This document shows, one piece after another, positions 43,771-56,069 of a stretch of 64,000 bases of DNA; the first letter of the stretch is position 1, and every line of letters begins with the position of its first letter. Source of the DNA: Neocallimastix lanati (nom. inval.) (taxonomy: Eukaryota; Neocallimastigomycota; Neocallimastigomycetes; Neocallimastigales; Neocallimastigaceae); NCBI GenBank assembly GCA_016946835.1, contig JACVTC010000015.1, forward strand, positions 1,000,001 through 1,064,000, in the 5' to 3' direction. The notes beneath the pieces were generated by a model, which was not told where the DNA came from, made no database searches, and saw only the letters and a list, made by a program, of their open reading frames with translations. A program made the position numbers and the translations under genes.

Positions 43771-45260
43771 GATGGACCCTTTGTTATTCATACGGATGTT
43801 AGTTATTTAGGTATAGATGGTGTACTATTACAACTATATGAAGATAAAATAGAACATCCAATATTTTATATTGGTTTGTCCTTAAGCAAGTATGAATATT
43901 ACCTTATTATGGAATTAGAAAGGACAGCTACTTATTATTATATTAATAAATTTAAACTATATGTTCTCGGATATCTCTTTTCAGACCAGTCATTATACGG
44001 ACCATCAATTTTTAGTTCCTATAATCAAAAACAACAAATTAAATACTAGTAAACATGCTCGTTGGTGTCTTTTCTTTCGTTTAGTCAATTACATTACAAG
44101 TAAAAGCTATATATCAATCATTGAAAGCAAATATTCATTGCTGATGTCTTGTCTCGTATATAAAAGAAGGGAATATATTATGATAAAGGCGGCTATAGAC
44201 GAAGAATATAATCATAATAATCATAATAATAAAAATAATAACATAATCAGGAGTACTACTACGAATAATGATCTATTAAAATATCATAACTGAAGTTAAA
44301 AATGAAAAATTTATCTCAGAATTAATGAAAAAAGAATTTTTAACAGAGAAAATTATCTGATATAGATGATAAAACTTATATTAAAGATTGAGATAGACTT
44401 TGATTAATAATTGGCAATTATATAGAAAAGATAAAAATTATTGGGATGGTTCATAGAATAGTTCACAAAGGTCTACAAAAGACATATAATAGAATAAAAC
44501 AAAATTATTATTAGAAACGCATGATTTGGATATAAAAAAGAAAAAAAAGTATATTTCCATAGGTAAGATATGTCAATTAAATAGATCTGAATCTTTTCCA
44601 AATTTTGTTGGACAGTTTAGAACTCCTGTAGAAGCTCTTTTTTTGTTAGATTAGGATTGGATATTATTGGACCTTCCAAAAACTACATCAAAAAGTAATG
44701 ATTATATTTTAGTTTGTGTAGATTATTGTACATTATGAGTAGAAGTTGCAGCATCTCAAAGAATTATTTCTCAAGATGTTATTGACTTCTTAATAAATAT
44801 TTTCAGTAGAGATGGACTCCCAAAAATAATTAATATTGATAATGGTACTTTCAATTGGATTAGTGATTTCACTAAAACATTTTTTAATTTTTAGGAGGGT
44901 ATATTCACTTTGTTGTTCCTTACCCCCATCCATCTAATGGTTTAGTTGAACAAAAGAAATAGAGAAATTGGAAAGTAACTGAGAAATTTTGTTAGTAAAA
45001 AAAAAAAAAAAAAAAAACAATGATTGGGATACATTACCATCTTTGGCTTTATGGGTTATTAGGACTTCAAAATCTTCTGTTAGTGGATATTTAAGTTTTG
45101 AACAATACTATAGATGAGAAAGTATGTTTCCAAAAGAAATTAATATAGTTAGTTTCGTTTAGAGGAAGCCATTGAACAATCAGTAGAAGAATTACTATTA
45201 GAAAGACTCATAGAATATACAAAATAGATTAAATATACAGCTAATAAAAAGTTTGGGATA
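43771..45260 (+). mobile_element. Ty3/gypsy retrotransposon relic: RNase H and integrase part
   Basis: The piece starts inside pol. RNase H reads FVIHTDVSYLGIDGVLLQ with the usual HPIFY and LGYLF strings; after a frameshift near 43985 it continues YTDHQFLVPI and KHARWCLFF. The integrase zinc-binding region is seen as HKGLQKTYNRIKQNYY (near 44470-44512). Catalytic-core traces include ILVCVDYCTLWVEVAASQ and the strand PKIINIDNGTFNWIS. Numerous in-frame stops show decay. No reverse transcriptase precedes it, so the copy is 5'-truncated. Confidence 0.82.
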
Positions 45261-45543
45261 ATCAACTACTGAAAAAAAAAAAAAAAATGTTTTCTTAATA
45301 TTATAAATGTACTTTATCTATATTAATATAATTAAAATTTGATATAATTGATTATAAGAATCAATTTAAATTTAATAATTTTTTTATAAAAAGAAAAGTT
45401 ATAATATAAAAATTTAGTGGCAACAACAACTTTTATACTATGATAAAAAAGTATAAATAGTTGTAAATTTTGCTACTAATTTTTTTAAAAAATCATTAAT
45501 CGGAATAATAATAATTATAAAAAAAAAAAAAAAAAAAAGAAAA

Positions 45544-45574
<31 letters not shown>

Positions 45575-46280
45575 GTAAATAAAATTTGTGTTGTTTATTG
45601 TTTTAAATTTTCCATGAACCTTAGCATATATGGTGGAGATATTGGGGGAATTAAATAAGAATAATAGTATATAATATAGATCTAATATATATATATATAT
45701 ATATATATTAATTATATAGATAAATAAGTCGTTAATCCTTTGATTAACCAATAGAGCTTGTTTGATATATATATATATATATAAATAAAAATTAATAATA
45801 AAGTAAAAAAAAAAAAAAGGTTGTAAAATTATAACAAGGAGCCGATAGAGCTCATATAATAGTGTATGCTCATACATCAACAAGTTGAAAATATTCATAG
45901 GAAGTTAATTGAATATTAGTTAACTTGGTGATTAATTTGGTTGCAGACTAAGGTGAACAGAAAGGCGTATCACTGACCTGGCAAAAAATTACTTAACTGC
46001 CCTTCCAAATTCAACAATTCGGGAAGGTACGGGTACATCCAAAGCACTGGCGAATAAGGAGTTTATAGTACTGAAGCTATAAGATTGTTTTTTTTTTTTT
46101 TTTTTTTATATATTTTTTTATTTTTCTTTGTGCTAGTTTAAGACACTATATTATATAAAGTATCAGACATTGGTTAACGTTAACTTTGCCACTTCAATTT
46201 TTTTTTTTTTTTATTTTTCTTATTGCTGATACTTTATTTGTTTTACGATTCCTGTAAAAGAATCTTAATTTACTATTAAA

Positions 46281-46315
<35 letters not shown>

Positions 46316-46500
46316 CATTTTTTTAGTTATTTGTACAATAATAAAGATTTTTTTTTTTTTTTTAGATATAACGTTTTCAATCGTTTAAAAAAAGAAAAGA
46401 ACAAATTTTAGAAAAAAGGAAAAAATAATAAATAAAACTTTGCTTCTTAATTTTTTTTAAAAAAAATTAATAAAACAAACGTACCAAATAACAAAATTCA
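45261..46500. other. Spacer between the two gypsy pieces, with a coding-like island
   Basis: Most is A/T filler with poly(T) tracts. At 45957-46082 a balanced-composition patch has 41 open plus-strand codons (ITDLAKNYLTALPNSTIREG and onward) ending in TAA, preceded by TTGCAG. A long T run follows at 46087-46106. In a tandem gypsy arrangement an LTR and leader would be expected here, so this may be LTR or leader sequence. The product is not recognised. Confidence 0.4.
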
Positions 46501-46697
46501 AGCGGTTAATAAGGATTTCGAGCTTGAAAATTTTTCTTTAAAGTGGTCGAAAAGAATTTCGAGCTTTAAATTTCTATATTAAGTTGTTGGAAAGGATTTC
46601 AAACTTAAAATCGTTCCTTAATTAAAGTGGTCGAAAAGAACTTGGAGCTTTATATATTTTCTATTAAGATGTCAATAAGGATATCGAGCTTATACTA
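46501..46697. repeat. Five degenerate ~40-bp tandem repeats upstream of gag relic
   Basis: Units share the form AAGTGGTCGAAAAGAATTTC, then GAGCTTTAAA and a T-rich end. They begin near 46501, 46541, 46581, 46625 and 46666, the last being partial. The array lies about 190 bp before the gag start codon, where a retroelement leader would be. Confidence 0.8.
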
Positions 46698-46885
46698 ACT
46701 AAAGAAAGCAAATGGATTATTATTTTCAACAGTTACTAATAATATATTGTTTAAAAAAACTAAATAGATATATTAAATTACTTATTAAATTATTTTTTTT
46801 AACACTGGACTTCCAAATTTATTCGTATTTATTTACCTCATTTAATTTATAGTAAAAAAAAAAATTATTAATTAAAAAAATAAAA

Positions 46886-49390
46886 ATGTCTTCGAAAAAC
46901 CCTTTAAGTTTTAAAGAAGTAAAGAAAGAATTGTAGGACAGGGTGAAGCTTAGTAAGGATAATTTAGATATTAAATCTTGGAGCTACTGAGTTAAAACTT
47001 TGGATCAAGATACAAGGGATCACAGATCCTGAAAAATAATATATAATGCTTGTTTATAAACTGGTTACTGGTGAAGTACAACGTGTTATTGAAGATTTAA
47101 GAGAAGAAGATAAGGATAAAAAAAAGCGATGATTCATTAGATGAAGAAGATGATGATGAAAGAAGAAAAATACATGAGAATGATAATAAATTTCCTTCCC
47201 TTGAAAGGATTATTTCCAGACTTGAAAATTTTTAATGACATTAAAGAAGATCAAAATTCAATTCTACTTCTCAAAGAACTTTGGGCAAATGAGAATTAAA
47301 GAAATGAAAAGATCAAAAACTTTTAATAATAGATATAGATCTTTGTATACTAAACTTGATAAAAGAAGAGAAGAAAAAGCATAGATTTACTTGATTATTT
47401 ATCGAACTCTATTCAAAATAATTAAGAGCCTGGAAAAAAAATTATCAATGAAAGACGATATAAGTATGGATAAAGCTTTCAAAATTGCCCAAAAAAGGTG
47501 GATAGACTTTTTGTAAGGAGCAATAACATTAGTAATTGAAAATATTAGTAGTAATTTACAGCATAATCAAAACAATACAACTTTAAGATTTTATCCTTAA
47601 AGAAGAAATGAAAACTTTTCAAACATCTCAAAACAGATAATAAACCAAAACCTTAAGATAATGAAGAAGAGTTAACTAAAAAGATGAAAAAGCTTATCTC
47701 AAAAAACATGTTACTTCTTTAAAGAAAAAGGTCAGTACTCAAACTTTTGCCCTCAATTAAATAATAGATTGAAAGAAAACAAAAAAAAAGATAAATATAT
47801 TCCAAAAAAAGTTTTTAAACTTCTAAATGGGAGTAGAAGCACCTTCCAATGACAAAAAAAAATAGCTTCATTAAATAATATACAAAAGTAACAAAAATTC
47901 CAACAATATTTCAATTGATAATAATTTCTTTAGTGAAGAATTTTGATGAATATAGAGAATCAGATTTTAATGAATCAACTGAAAGTGAGAATGAAACTAT
48001 TATTAACGCTATAAAAAGAAAAAAAAATGAATAATACTAATAATGAAAAAGAAGATAATAATCCTAAGAAAGTATAAAAAAAATTAAAAGATAATCCATG
48101 TCTCTTTTGCAACACCTACTTTAAGAAAAAATGAACTTCATAATAAACTAAAATAAAGTTTATAAAAAATCAAATAGTTCTTTCAAATTTTTAACTCAAT
48201 CAAATATCAATAAAGAAAAACAAAAAAAAAGAAAAGGAATTTAAGAAATAGGGCAAGAGCAAACGAAAATAGAAAAAAAAAAACAATAACTCAACAAAAG
48301 GTAAAAAAAAAAAAGTTTAATATAAAGATATACTTGTAGTCGATAATGAAAATAGAAGATATAGAAAAGGAATAAAGATAATCAACTAAAATAAAACTAA
48401 TACTTCTTTGGATTAGCCAGGGGAAGTACCCAAAAAAAAAATTTTTTTTTTTGTTGTTCTCAAATGGACACAACCAATCCTAAAGAGCCAACAAAAGTGG
48501 ATAAACCCGATTTTTAATTTATTTGGATTCCATGTTCCAGTATAAATATCTTCCCTCCCAAAATTAGACTTTGGGAAAAAAAAAATTAATTTCAACAAAT
48601 ACTATGAATTCAATTTAGCGACACAAGATGAAGAATACTCAGAAGGAATTGTTGTTCATTTTACCAGTAAAAAATTAATAATTATGAATTTTAATGTAGA
48701 CTTTAAGAATTGTTGAAAAAGAAGATCCTTTTTTGTACGATATGTTAATAAATTTTTAAAATTCAAATCGATCATTGTTTTATTTATTCATCCATTCTTA
48801 AACAGTTTATGTAAATTGTTGTCAGAAAGTGAATTCGAAGAAATAACTGAAATAACTGATCAATTATTATGATGAAAAAAGTATAATCTGTATGATTATA
48901 AAAGTTGAAGAAACAAATAACGAAAAAGGAAAATTAAAAAAAGGAATTAACACCAATGGAATATATTGAAAAGAGATAGAATTTTTTAAAATACCTTTAT
49001 ATGAAAATTATAAAGAACAAATTATCAAAAATACTCAAAGAAAATGATTGACATATAATTGCTACATCAATAAGAACTATTAACTCCTTCTAAACTTTCA
49101 CAACATAAGATCCGTTTTTAAAAAGCTAATACAAAAGTCAGTAAAAATTTAAGAAGTTATCGGTTTAACAAAGTTAAAAATCAGATATATTAAATAATTT
49201 AAATAATTAAAAAAAAAAGATCTTATGAAACTTATAAAGAAAGGATTGATAGAACCCATCTTGTTCAGAATGATCATCTTCAGTAGTACTTATTTCTCAA
49301 ACACAATGGGAAAGTGGCATTTATGTGTTCATTGACAACCGAAAAGTCAATGATATGACAAAGAAAAGATTCTAGTTAAGATAAATTATT
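46886..49390 (+). mobile_element. Ty3/gypsy retrotransposon relic: gag to start of reverse transcriptase
   Basis: A start at 46886 opens MSSKNPLSFKEVKKEL, then stops. Gag-like strings follow in shifting frames, such as LVYKLVTGEVQRVIEDLREE. At 47709-47750 a zinc knuckle keeps the exact C-x2-x-x4-x-x4-C spacing, but the second Cys is Phe and the His is Gln. A second CLFC start lies at 48099. At about 49220-49385 the reverse transcriptase begins with DLMKLIKKGLIEPI, then GKWHLCV and, after a one-base shift, IDNRKVNDMTKKRF, the CVDYRxLNxxT region. It ends there, so the 3' half is missing. Confidence 0.78.
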
Positions 49391-49892
49391 CTAAATTGAA
49401 TAAAACACAAAATTTATTAACTTTTTATTTTAAATTATAATTAAGATATTTTATTTATTATTTATTAATTTATTTATTTATCAAATTTACAAGATACATG
49501 TTTTATTATTTTTTTCTTATAAATATTTAATTTATTATAATTCTATAATTCTCTATTTCAATATTATAGAATATTAAATTCTTGGTTATCTCTTTCATAA
49601 CTCTATAAATAATAATCCTATTTCCGTTCTTGAAATATTAATTATCTCTTAATTGTAATCTCCTCTATCTCTAATTATCTTTTTTTCTTTTTTTTTTTTT
49701 AAAGTTTTGTTTGTATAAATTAAACTTTAATATATACATTCTAAATATATCTTATTAACTTTAATAATTAATGAAATAATTTTTAAAATAATCTATTAAT
49801 AATCTAATCTATTATCCTATCCTATCCTATAATATTATTCACTTTACTAATTTATTGGTGCGATGTACCCATAAAAATATAAAATTCAAAGT

Positions 49893-49970
49893 TAGATCTT
49901 TGGTCCAATGGTTATGTATCTTGGCTATGACCATTACTTAGTGGGTTTGACTCACATCTCAATCCATTTT

Positions 49971-50002
<32 letters not shown>
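49893..50002 (+). mobile_element. tRNA-like sequence with poly(A) tail (possible SINE)
   Basis: A box A-like TGGTCCAATGG (49901-49911) and a box B-like GGTTTGACTC (49944-49953; consensus GGTTCGANTC with one change) lie at tRNA spacing. The acceptor and anticodon stems do not pair well, so it is not a working tRNA. A run of about 30 A residues follows directly. A pol III-promoter head plus an A tail is the structure of a tRNA-derived SINE or a retroposed tRNA pseudogene. Confidence 0.5.
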
Positions 50003-50004
<2 letters not shown>

Positions 50005-51560
50005 AACTTAATTTTATTTGATAATAACTTCTTTAATATTCTTTCTGTATTAATTATAGAAAGTTAAAGATTCTTTTGGTGTGTAGTTCAACCCGAAATG
50101 AATTTAGAAATTCTTATATTAAGAAAGTTATTTTATTCTTTTTCTATAAGATTCATTTTCATCAATTTTAAAATCTATTTTCAAGAGGTTTTTTTTTTTT
50201 TTATTACTAATTATCACTAACATATTTCTAAATATTTCTTTAAAATTATTATTATATTTTTAAACTGTTATTTTCGTTAAAAATATAAATAAAGCGAAGT
50301 TTACGAATGACAGTAATTTTTTCTTCGTGCTTTTTATTAATAAACTTAAATATTAACAATTAACTGTTTTAATTAACTTACAAGTAATTTGAAATAATTA
50401 CATCAGTTAATTAATTAAAATATTATTTTATATTTTTTAAATATTAATAAAACTTATTTTTATAAAACATAGTTCAAATAACTTTCCTTTTTCAAATTGC
50501 ACTGACCTGTCGTGTTTAACATCCTTTCGTTAAAATTATAAAAATTATTATTATTATTTAATTTATTATTATTATTATTTAATTTATTATTATTATTATT
50601 ATTATTAATAAATTTATTATTATTATTACATTTATTATGATTAAATTTTTTTTTTATTTTGTTCTTTTTAATTTATTTTTCTTGCCATATATTTATTTCC
50701 ATTAGATCATCATAATTACTTTGATAATTTACAATCGTCATAATATGACATTCTTCTAAGGTCGCCATATATTCTTTGAGTTACACTATCAAAAGTATCT
50801 GTATTACTATACCTAAATCTAGTGATATAAGATCATGGTAATGTTTTATGTAGAAATTTTATTTTTTTCATTATCTGCTACGTTTATTTTTTTACTCATT
50901 TTTTTTTTTTAAAAAAAAAAAAAGAATTAATTGTATCTTATATATGATATCTCATAATATTTGAGTTTCTTAATCTATTAAGTGATCGGATCAATTTTTT
51001 TAAATTTAATAGCTAATATTTATTTAATTTATTAATAAAATAGCTCTTAATTTGATAATATATAAAGAATAAAATATATATAGTATAAAATATTATATAA
51101 TTTAAAGATTTAATGATAAATTTTATTAATAAAAGATACCATTTTATTAATGGTATTATTATTACACTCAATTATATAGTATAAATCAAATATAACAAGG
51201 GATAGGAAATGCACAACGGAAAAAAAAAAAAATCAGTTTATAAATATTAAAAAATTTTTTTATTGGATACATAATTATTATATTAATATTTTAAATTAAA
51301 TATTTAATATTTTGAAAAAACTTATTAATTATAATATTTTATTAGTATTATTAAGTTTTAAAATTTATTAAAAAATAAAAATAAAAATAATATTAATATA
51401 AATAATTATATGGGAATTATTTATTTTGAAATATATATCTTATTTTTTTTTAATATTATGATATAAATTAAGTAGTTAAAAAAAAATAAAAATTTAATCA
51501 AAGTCCATAATTATTGATATGAATTAATGAAAAATATATATCTTCATTTATTTATTAATA

Positions 51561-51749
51561 GAAAGTTAATATAAATTTATTTATTATAGAAAATTAATAT
51601 AAATTTATTTATTACAGAAAGTTAATGTAAATTTATTTATTACAGAAAGTTAATGTAAATTTATTTATTACAGAAAGTTAATGTAAATTTATTTATTACA
51701 GAAAGTTAATATAAATTTATTTATTATAGAAAGTTAATATAAATTTATA
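51561..51749. repeat. 28-bp minisatellite, about 6.7 units
   Basis: Units of the form GAAAGTTAATGTAAATTTAT plus TTATTACA follow each other from 51561. The corresponding place in the second segment copy (about 52900-52980) has about three units and in the third (about 54309) one, so copy number differs between paralogous segments. Confidence 0.88.
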
Positions 51750-51949
51750 ATAATTAAAATTATTAAATTTATAATATTATATTATATAATATTAAAACTT
51801 CAGACTTTCTGAAAATTTGAAAAAGAAAATTTTTTTGGAATAAAATTAAGTATAAATTAAAATTATTAAGTTATTTATTTATATTTATTTTTTATAGTTA
51901 GAAATAAACTTTAATTATTATAAATTTTTAAAATTGATTTATAAAGTAT

Positions 51950-51983
<34 letters not shown>

Positions 51984-52013
51984 AGAAAATTAATTGTAAT
52001 TTATTTATCTTAC

Positions 52014-52226
52014 CATATCTATTTCCATTGGATCATCATAGCTACTTTGATTATTGTTACAATCGTCATAATATGACATTCTTCTATGATCACCATATAT
52101 CCTTTGAGTTATACTATCAAAAGTATCTGTATTACTATACCTAAATCTAGTAATATAAGATCATGGTAATGCTTTACATAGAAATTTTATTTTTTTTCAT
52201 TATCTTCTACGTTTTTTTTTTACTCA
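52014..52226 (-). pseudogene. Second copy of the orphan exon (frame disrupted near its start)
   Basis: Reading the minus strand, YSNTDTFDSITQRIYGDH, then RRMSYYDDCNNNQSSYDDP and MEIDM end at a good donor GTAAGA. The stretch between the ATG-like start (52226) and this block is frame-shifted relative to the copy at 53423. A first copy near 50700-50905 is further decayed and has lost the donor. No family is recognised. Confidence 0.45.
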
Positions 52227-53171
52227 TTTTTTTTTTTTTTAAAAAAAAAAAGAATTAATTGTATCTTATATATGATATCTCATAATATTTGAGTTTCTTA
52301 ATCTATTAAGTGATCGGATCAATTTTTTTAAATTTAATAGCTAATATTTATTTAATTTATTAATAAAATAGCTCTTAATTTGATAATACATAAAGAATAA
52401 AATATATATAGTATAAAATATTATATAATTTAAAGATTTAATGATAAATTTTATCAATAAAAGATACCATTTTATTAATGGTATTATTATTACACTCAAT
52501 TATATAGTATAAATCAAATATAACAAGGGATAGGAAATACACACAAGAAAAAAAAAAAAATTCAGTTTATGGTTGATTAAAAAATTTAAGAAATTTTTTT
52601 ATTGGATACATAATTATTATATTAATATTTTAAATTAAATATTTAATATTTTGAAAAACTTATTAATTATAATATTTTATTAGTATTATTAAGTTTTAAA
52701 ATTTATTAAAAAATAAAAATAAAAATAATATTAATATAAATAATTATATGGGAATTATTTATTTTGAAATATATATCTTATTTTTTTTAATATTATGATA
52801 TAAATTAAGTAGTTAAAAAAAAATAAAAATTTAATCAAAAAGTCCATAATTATTGATATGAATTAATGAAAAATATATATCTTCATTTATTAATTAATAG
52901 AAAGTTAATATAAATTTATTTATGTATAGAAAATTAATATAAATTTATTTATTATAAAAAGTTAACATAAATTTATAATAATTAATATTATTAAATTTAT
53001 ATTTTATAATATTAAAACTTTAGACTTTTCTGAAAATTTGAAAAAGAAAATTTTTTTGGAATAAAATAAAAGTATAAATTAAAATTATCAAGTTATTTTT
53101 ATATTTTTATTTTTTATAGTTAGAAATAAACTTTAGTTATTATAAATTTTTAAAATTGATTTATAAAGTAT

Positions 53172-53213
<42 letters not shown>

Positions 53214-53243
53214 AGAAAATTAATTGTAATTTATTTATCTTAC

Positions 53244-53423
53244 CATATCTATTTCCATTGGATCATCATAGCTACTTTGATTATTGTTACAATCGTCATA
53301 ATATGACGTTCTTCTATGATCACCATAAACCCTTTAAGTTACACTATCAAAAGTATCTGTATTACTATACTTAAATCTAGTGATATAAGATCCTTTAAGT
53401 ATACATTTATTTTCAGTACTCAT
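53244..53423 (-). pseudogene. Third copy of the orphan 60-codon exon, one in-frame stop
   Basis: The exon runs from ATG at 53423 to a GTAAGA donor. It reads MSTENKCILKGSYITRFKYS, then NTDTFDSVT, a TAA stop at codon 29 where the other copies have CAA (Gln), and finally a Tyr/Asp/Asn-rich part ending MEIDM. Apart from that stop the whole exon is open, so this copy shows the ancestral start best. The missing downstream exons were not found. It could be the 5' end of a lost gene. Confidence 0.5.
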
Positions 53424-54895
53424 TTTTTTTTAAAAAAAAAAAAAAAACATAATTAATTGTATCTTATATAAGATATTTCATGATATTTGAGTCTCTTAAT
53501 CCATTAAGTGATCGGATCAATTTTTTTTAAATTTAATAGATAATATTTATTTATTTAATTAATTAATAAAAGAGCTCTAAATTTAAATATACATAAAAAA
53601 TAAAAATATATATTATATAAAATATTACTATATAATAATATAACTTAATGTTATTTTCTTATACATACACGTGTAACAAATAGTTTATATAAAGTTATAA
53701 CTTTTACATATATTTATTATTTTAAATACTAAATTATATTTTTTCTATGTTTTATATAAATACATATAAATATAACCAGCTATAATTAATTAATAATTAT
53801 TTGATATTAATTAATTTATTTATTTATATGTTAAAAAATAATAATAATTATATGAGAATAATTATAAATTATAAAATTATTTAATAATATATAATACTTA
53901 TAATACTCGTAATAATTTTACGAATTGATAATAATTATAATTGTACTAATAGATAATACTCCAGCATAGGCGATACACACCGGAAAAAAAAAATTCAGTA
54001 TAAATAATTATAATTAATTATCATATTAATATTTTAAATTAAATATTTAATATTTTAAAAAGCTTATTAATTATAATGTTTTATTAGTATTATTAAGTTA
54101 AGTTTTAAAATTTATTAAAAAATAAAAATAAAAATAATATTAATATAAATAATTATATGGGAATTATTTATTTTGAAATATATATCTTATTTTTTTTAAT
54201 ATTATGATATAAATTAAGTAGTTAAAAAAAAATAAAAATTTAATCAAAAAGTCCATAATTATTGATATGAATTAATGAAAAATGTATATTTTCATTTATT
54301 TATTAATAGAAAGTTAATATAAATTTATTATAATTAATATTATTAAATTTATAATAATATATTTTATAATATTAAATCTTTAGACTTAATATTTTATTCC
54401 AAAAAAAAAAAAAAAAAAAAAATTCTTTTTCAAATTTTCCATAAGTATAAATTAAAATTATCAAAGTACTTATATGGAATAAACTTTAATTATTATACAT
54501 TTTTAAAATTGATTTATGAAGTGGGATTCAAAAATAATAAAGAAAATTAATCCACTTTAAATTACAAAGAAATTCTACATGAATTTTCAAAATTTATAAA
54601 GTTTTATAACGTTTTATTTCAATATTAAAATATTTTTTTTATATATACAATTTACTAAAATCATATAAAAAAAGAATAAAAGAATTTAATTTTTTTTTTT
54701 ATTTTATTTTTTTTTAAAATATAAAATATAAAAAAGAAATAATTTAAATAATATAATTTAATTTAATATAATAAAAAAATTTTAATAATACAATTTAATA
54801 TATATATATAAAGAATTTTATAAAATTTAAATTAAAAATAAAAAAAAAAAAAAATAAAATAAAATAAAAAATATTTTATACAACAAATAAATAAA

Positions 54896-55933
54896 ATGAA
54901 TTCTGAAAATGGTTGTTTTAAAGGGAATGGAAAATGCTTTTGCTTTTTCTGTTTACAAGATAAATATGCTGAAGTTCTTGCAACTCTTTTTATTATTGTA
55001 GGATAAAAATAATTATGAATAAAAAATAGAAATAAATAAATAAAAAAAGTTCATTTATACTTAAAAAAAAATATTATTATATAAATTTATATTATAATAA
55101 TATAAATAGGGTATATGTGCCGGTACTCACTTCCTAAATATTATGATACATGAAGACATTGGCACATTTTTATCAACAGCTGCTTTAATATCTGATTCAA
55201 CAGTACTTGTATCACTCGTGGTATTTTTTGTGGGTCTTTTTTTGGTAAATATATATAACACTAATAAATTATAATAATAAAATAAAATAAAATAAAATAA
55301 AATAAAAAAAAATTATAATGATAAGTTTACTTATTTTATTTTTTTTTATAAAATTAGCAAAAATCTTTTTTATTAAAGCAAGTAACAGTTGTTTTTGCAG
55401 TCTATATATTCTTTTCTCTTGCATGTTTCTGTTGTAATTTTATTACATTAATTTTTGGGGATTGCTATCGTGAAACGTATAATTTATTTACTGTATACAC
55501 AGATTTTTATCTTGAAGAAAATCCAGATACAAAATTGGAAGAAAGTGAAATTAAAAAAAATCTTAAAACTAAATTTTACCTTGAAGTTGTTGCTCATATG
55601 CTTTCATTAGGTTTCATGGTATTATTATTATTATTATTAGTATTTATAATTAAAATAATATAGAATATTTAAAAAAATGTTAAATATATCTATTGATATA
55701 CTAATTAGTATATTAATATATTTCATTTTTTTTTTATTTGAAAAAAAAAGATTTATTACTATATTACTACTAGTTCATACGTTGAAAAAATAAATGAAAC
55801 TGAAGAAATTTATGTTCATAAAATTCTTGATAACAATAATTTTAATATAAATATTAGTGATAATAGTAATTCCAGCAATTATGGAAAATATAATCGTACT
55901 TTTAATTCTTCAAAGAATTATAGTGCGGTTTAA
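54896..55933 (+). CDS. Small four-TM membrane protein of unknown family
   Basis: Four exons (54896-54997, 55110-55244, 55358-55618, 55751-55933) join in frame to 226 residues. A Cys-rich head (CFKGNGKCFCFFCLQD) precedes TM1 at ~25-47; TM2 is ~53-79 and TM3 ~88-112. A charged loop (~113-150) carries DCYRETYNLFTVYTDFYLEE. TM4 at ~151-171 contains HMLSLGFMIYYYI. The last ~50 residues are Asn/Ser-rich. Tetraspanin, MARVEL or claudin-type signatures are not seen (no CCG motif), so the family is left open. The Cys cluster beside TM1 could be palmitoylated or bind metal. It lies directly after the triplicated repeats, but its frame is intact. Confidence 0.75.
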
Positions 55934-56069
55934 TTCATCAAGGGTAAAATGATAAAATGATGAATAATTAGATTAATGATAAGAAAAAATTATTTACAAT
56001 GATTATTAATAAATAAAAATAGTATTATTATAATAATACTATATTAAAAAAAAATTTTTTTTCTTATCT

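Larger units (their letters stand above)
50520..54450. repeat. Tandem triplication of a ~1.2-1.3 kb segment
   Basis: The anchor AAAAGTATCTGTATTACTAT occurs at 50791, 52119 and 53349, giving spacings of 1328 and 1230 bp. Each copy carries, left to right, an orphan exon (minus strand), oligo(T/A) runs, a TTAAGTGATCGGATCAATTT block, a stretch around TTATATGGGAATTATTTATT, 28-bp minisatellite units, and a TAGAAATAAACTTTA-type end. Copies 1 and 2 are nearly collinear. Copy 3 has replaced its middle and carries an inverted sub-segment. Confidence 0.88.

Noticed and set aside
45515-45898. 127-codon minus-strand frame
   Set aside because: It is made of translated (TAAA)n, (TA)n and poly(A) tracts within a decayed transposon spacer.
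48291-48598. Two minus-strand frames of about 60 codons
   Set aside because: They are antisense to the plus-strand gypsy relic and show no family feature.
49893-49975. A functional tRNA gene
   Set aside because: Acceptor and anticodon stems do not pair and box B has a mutated invariant base, so only a tRNA-like relic or SINE head is claimed.
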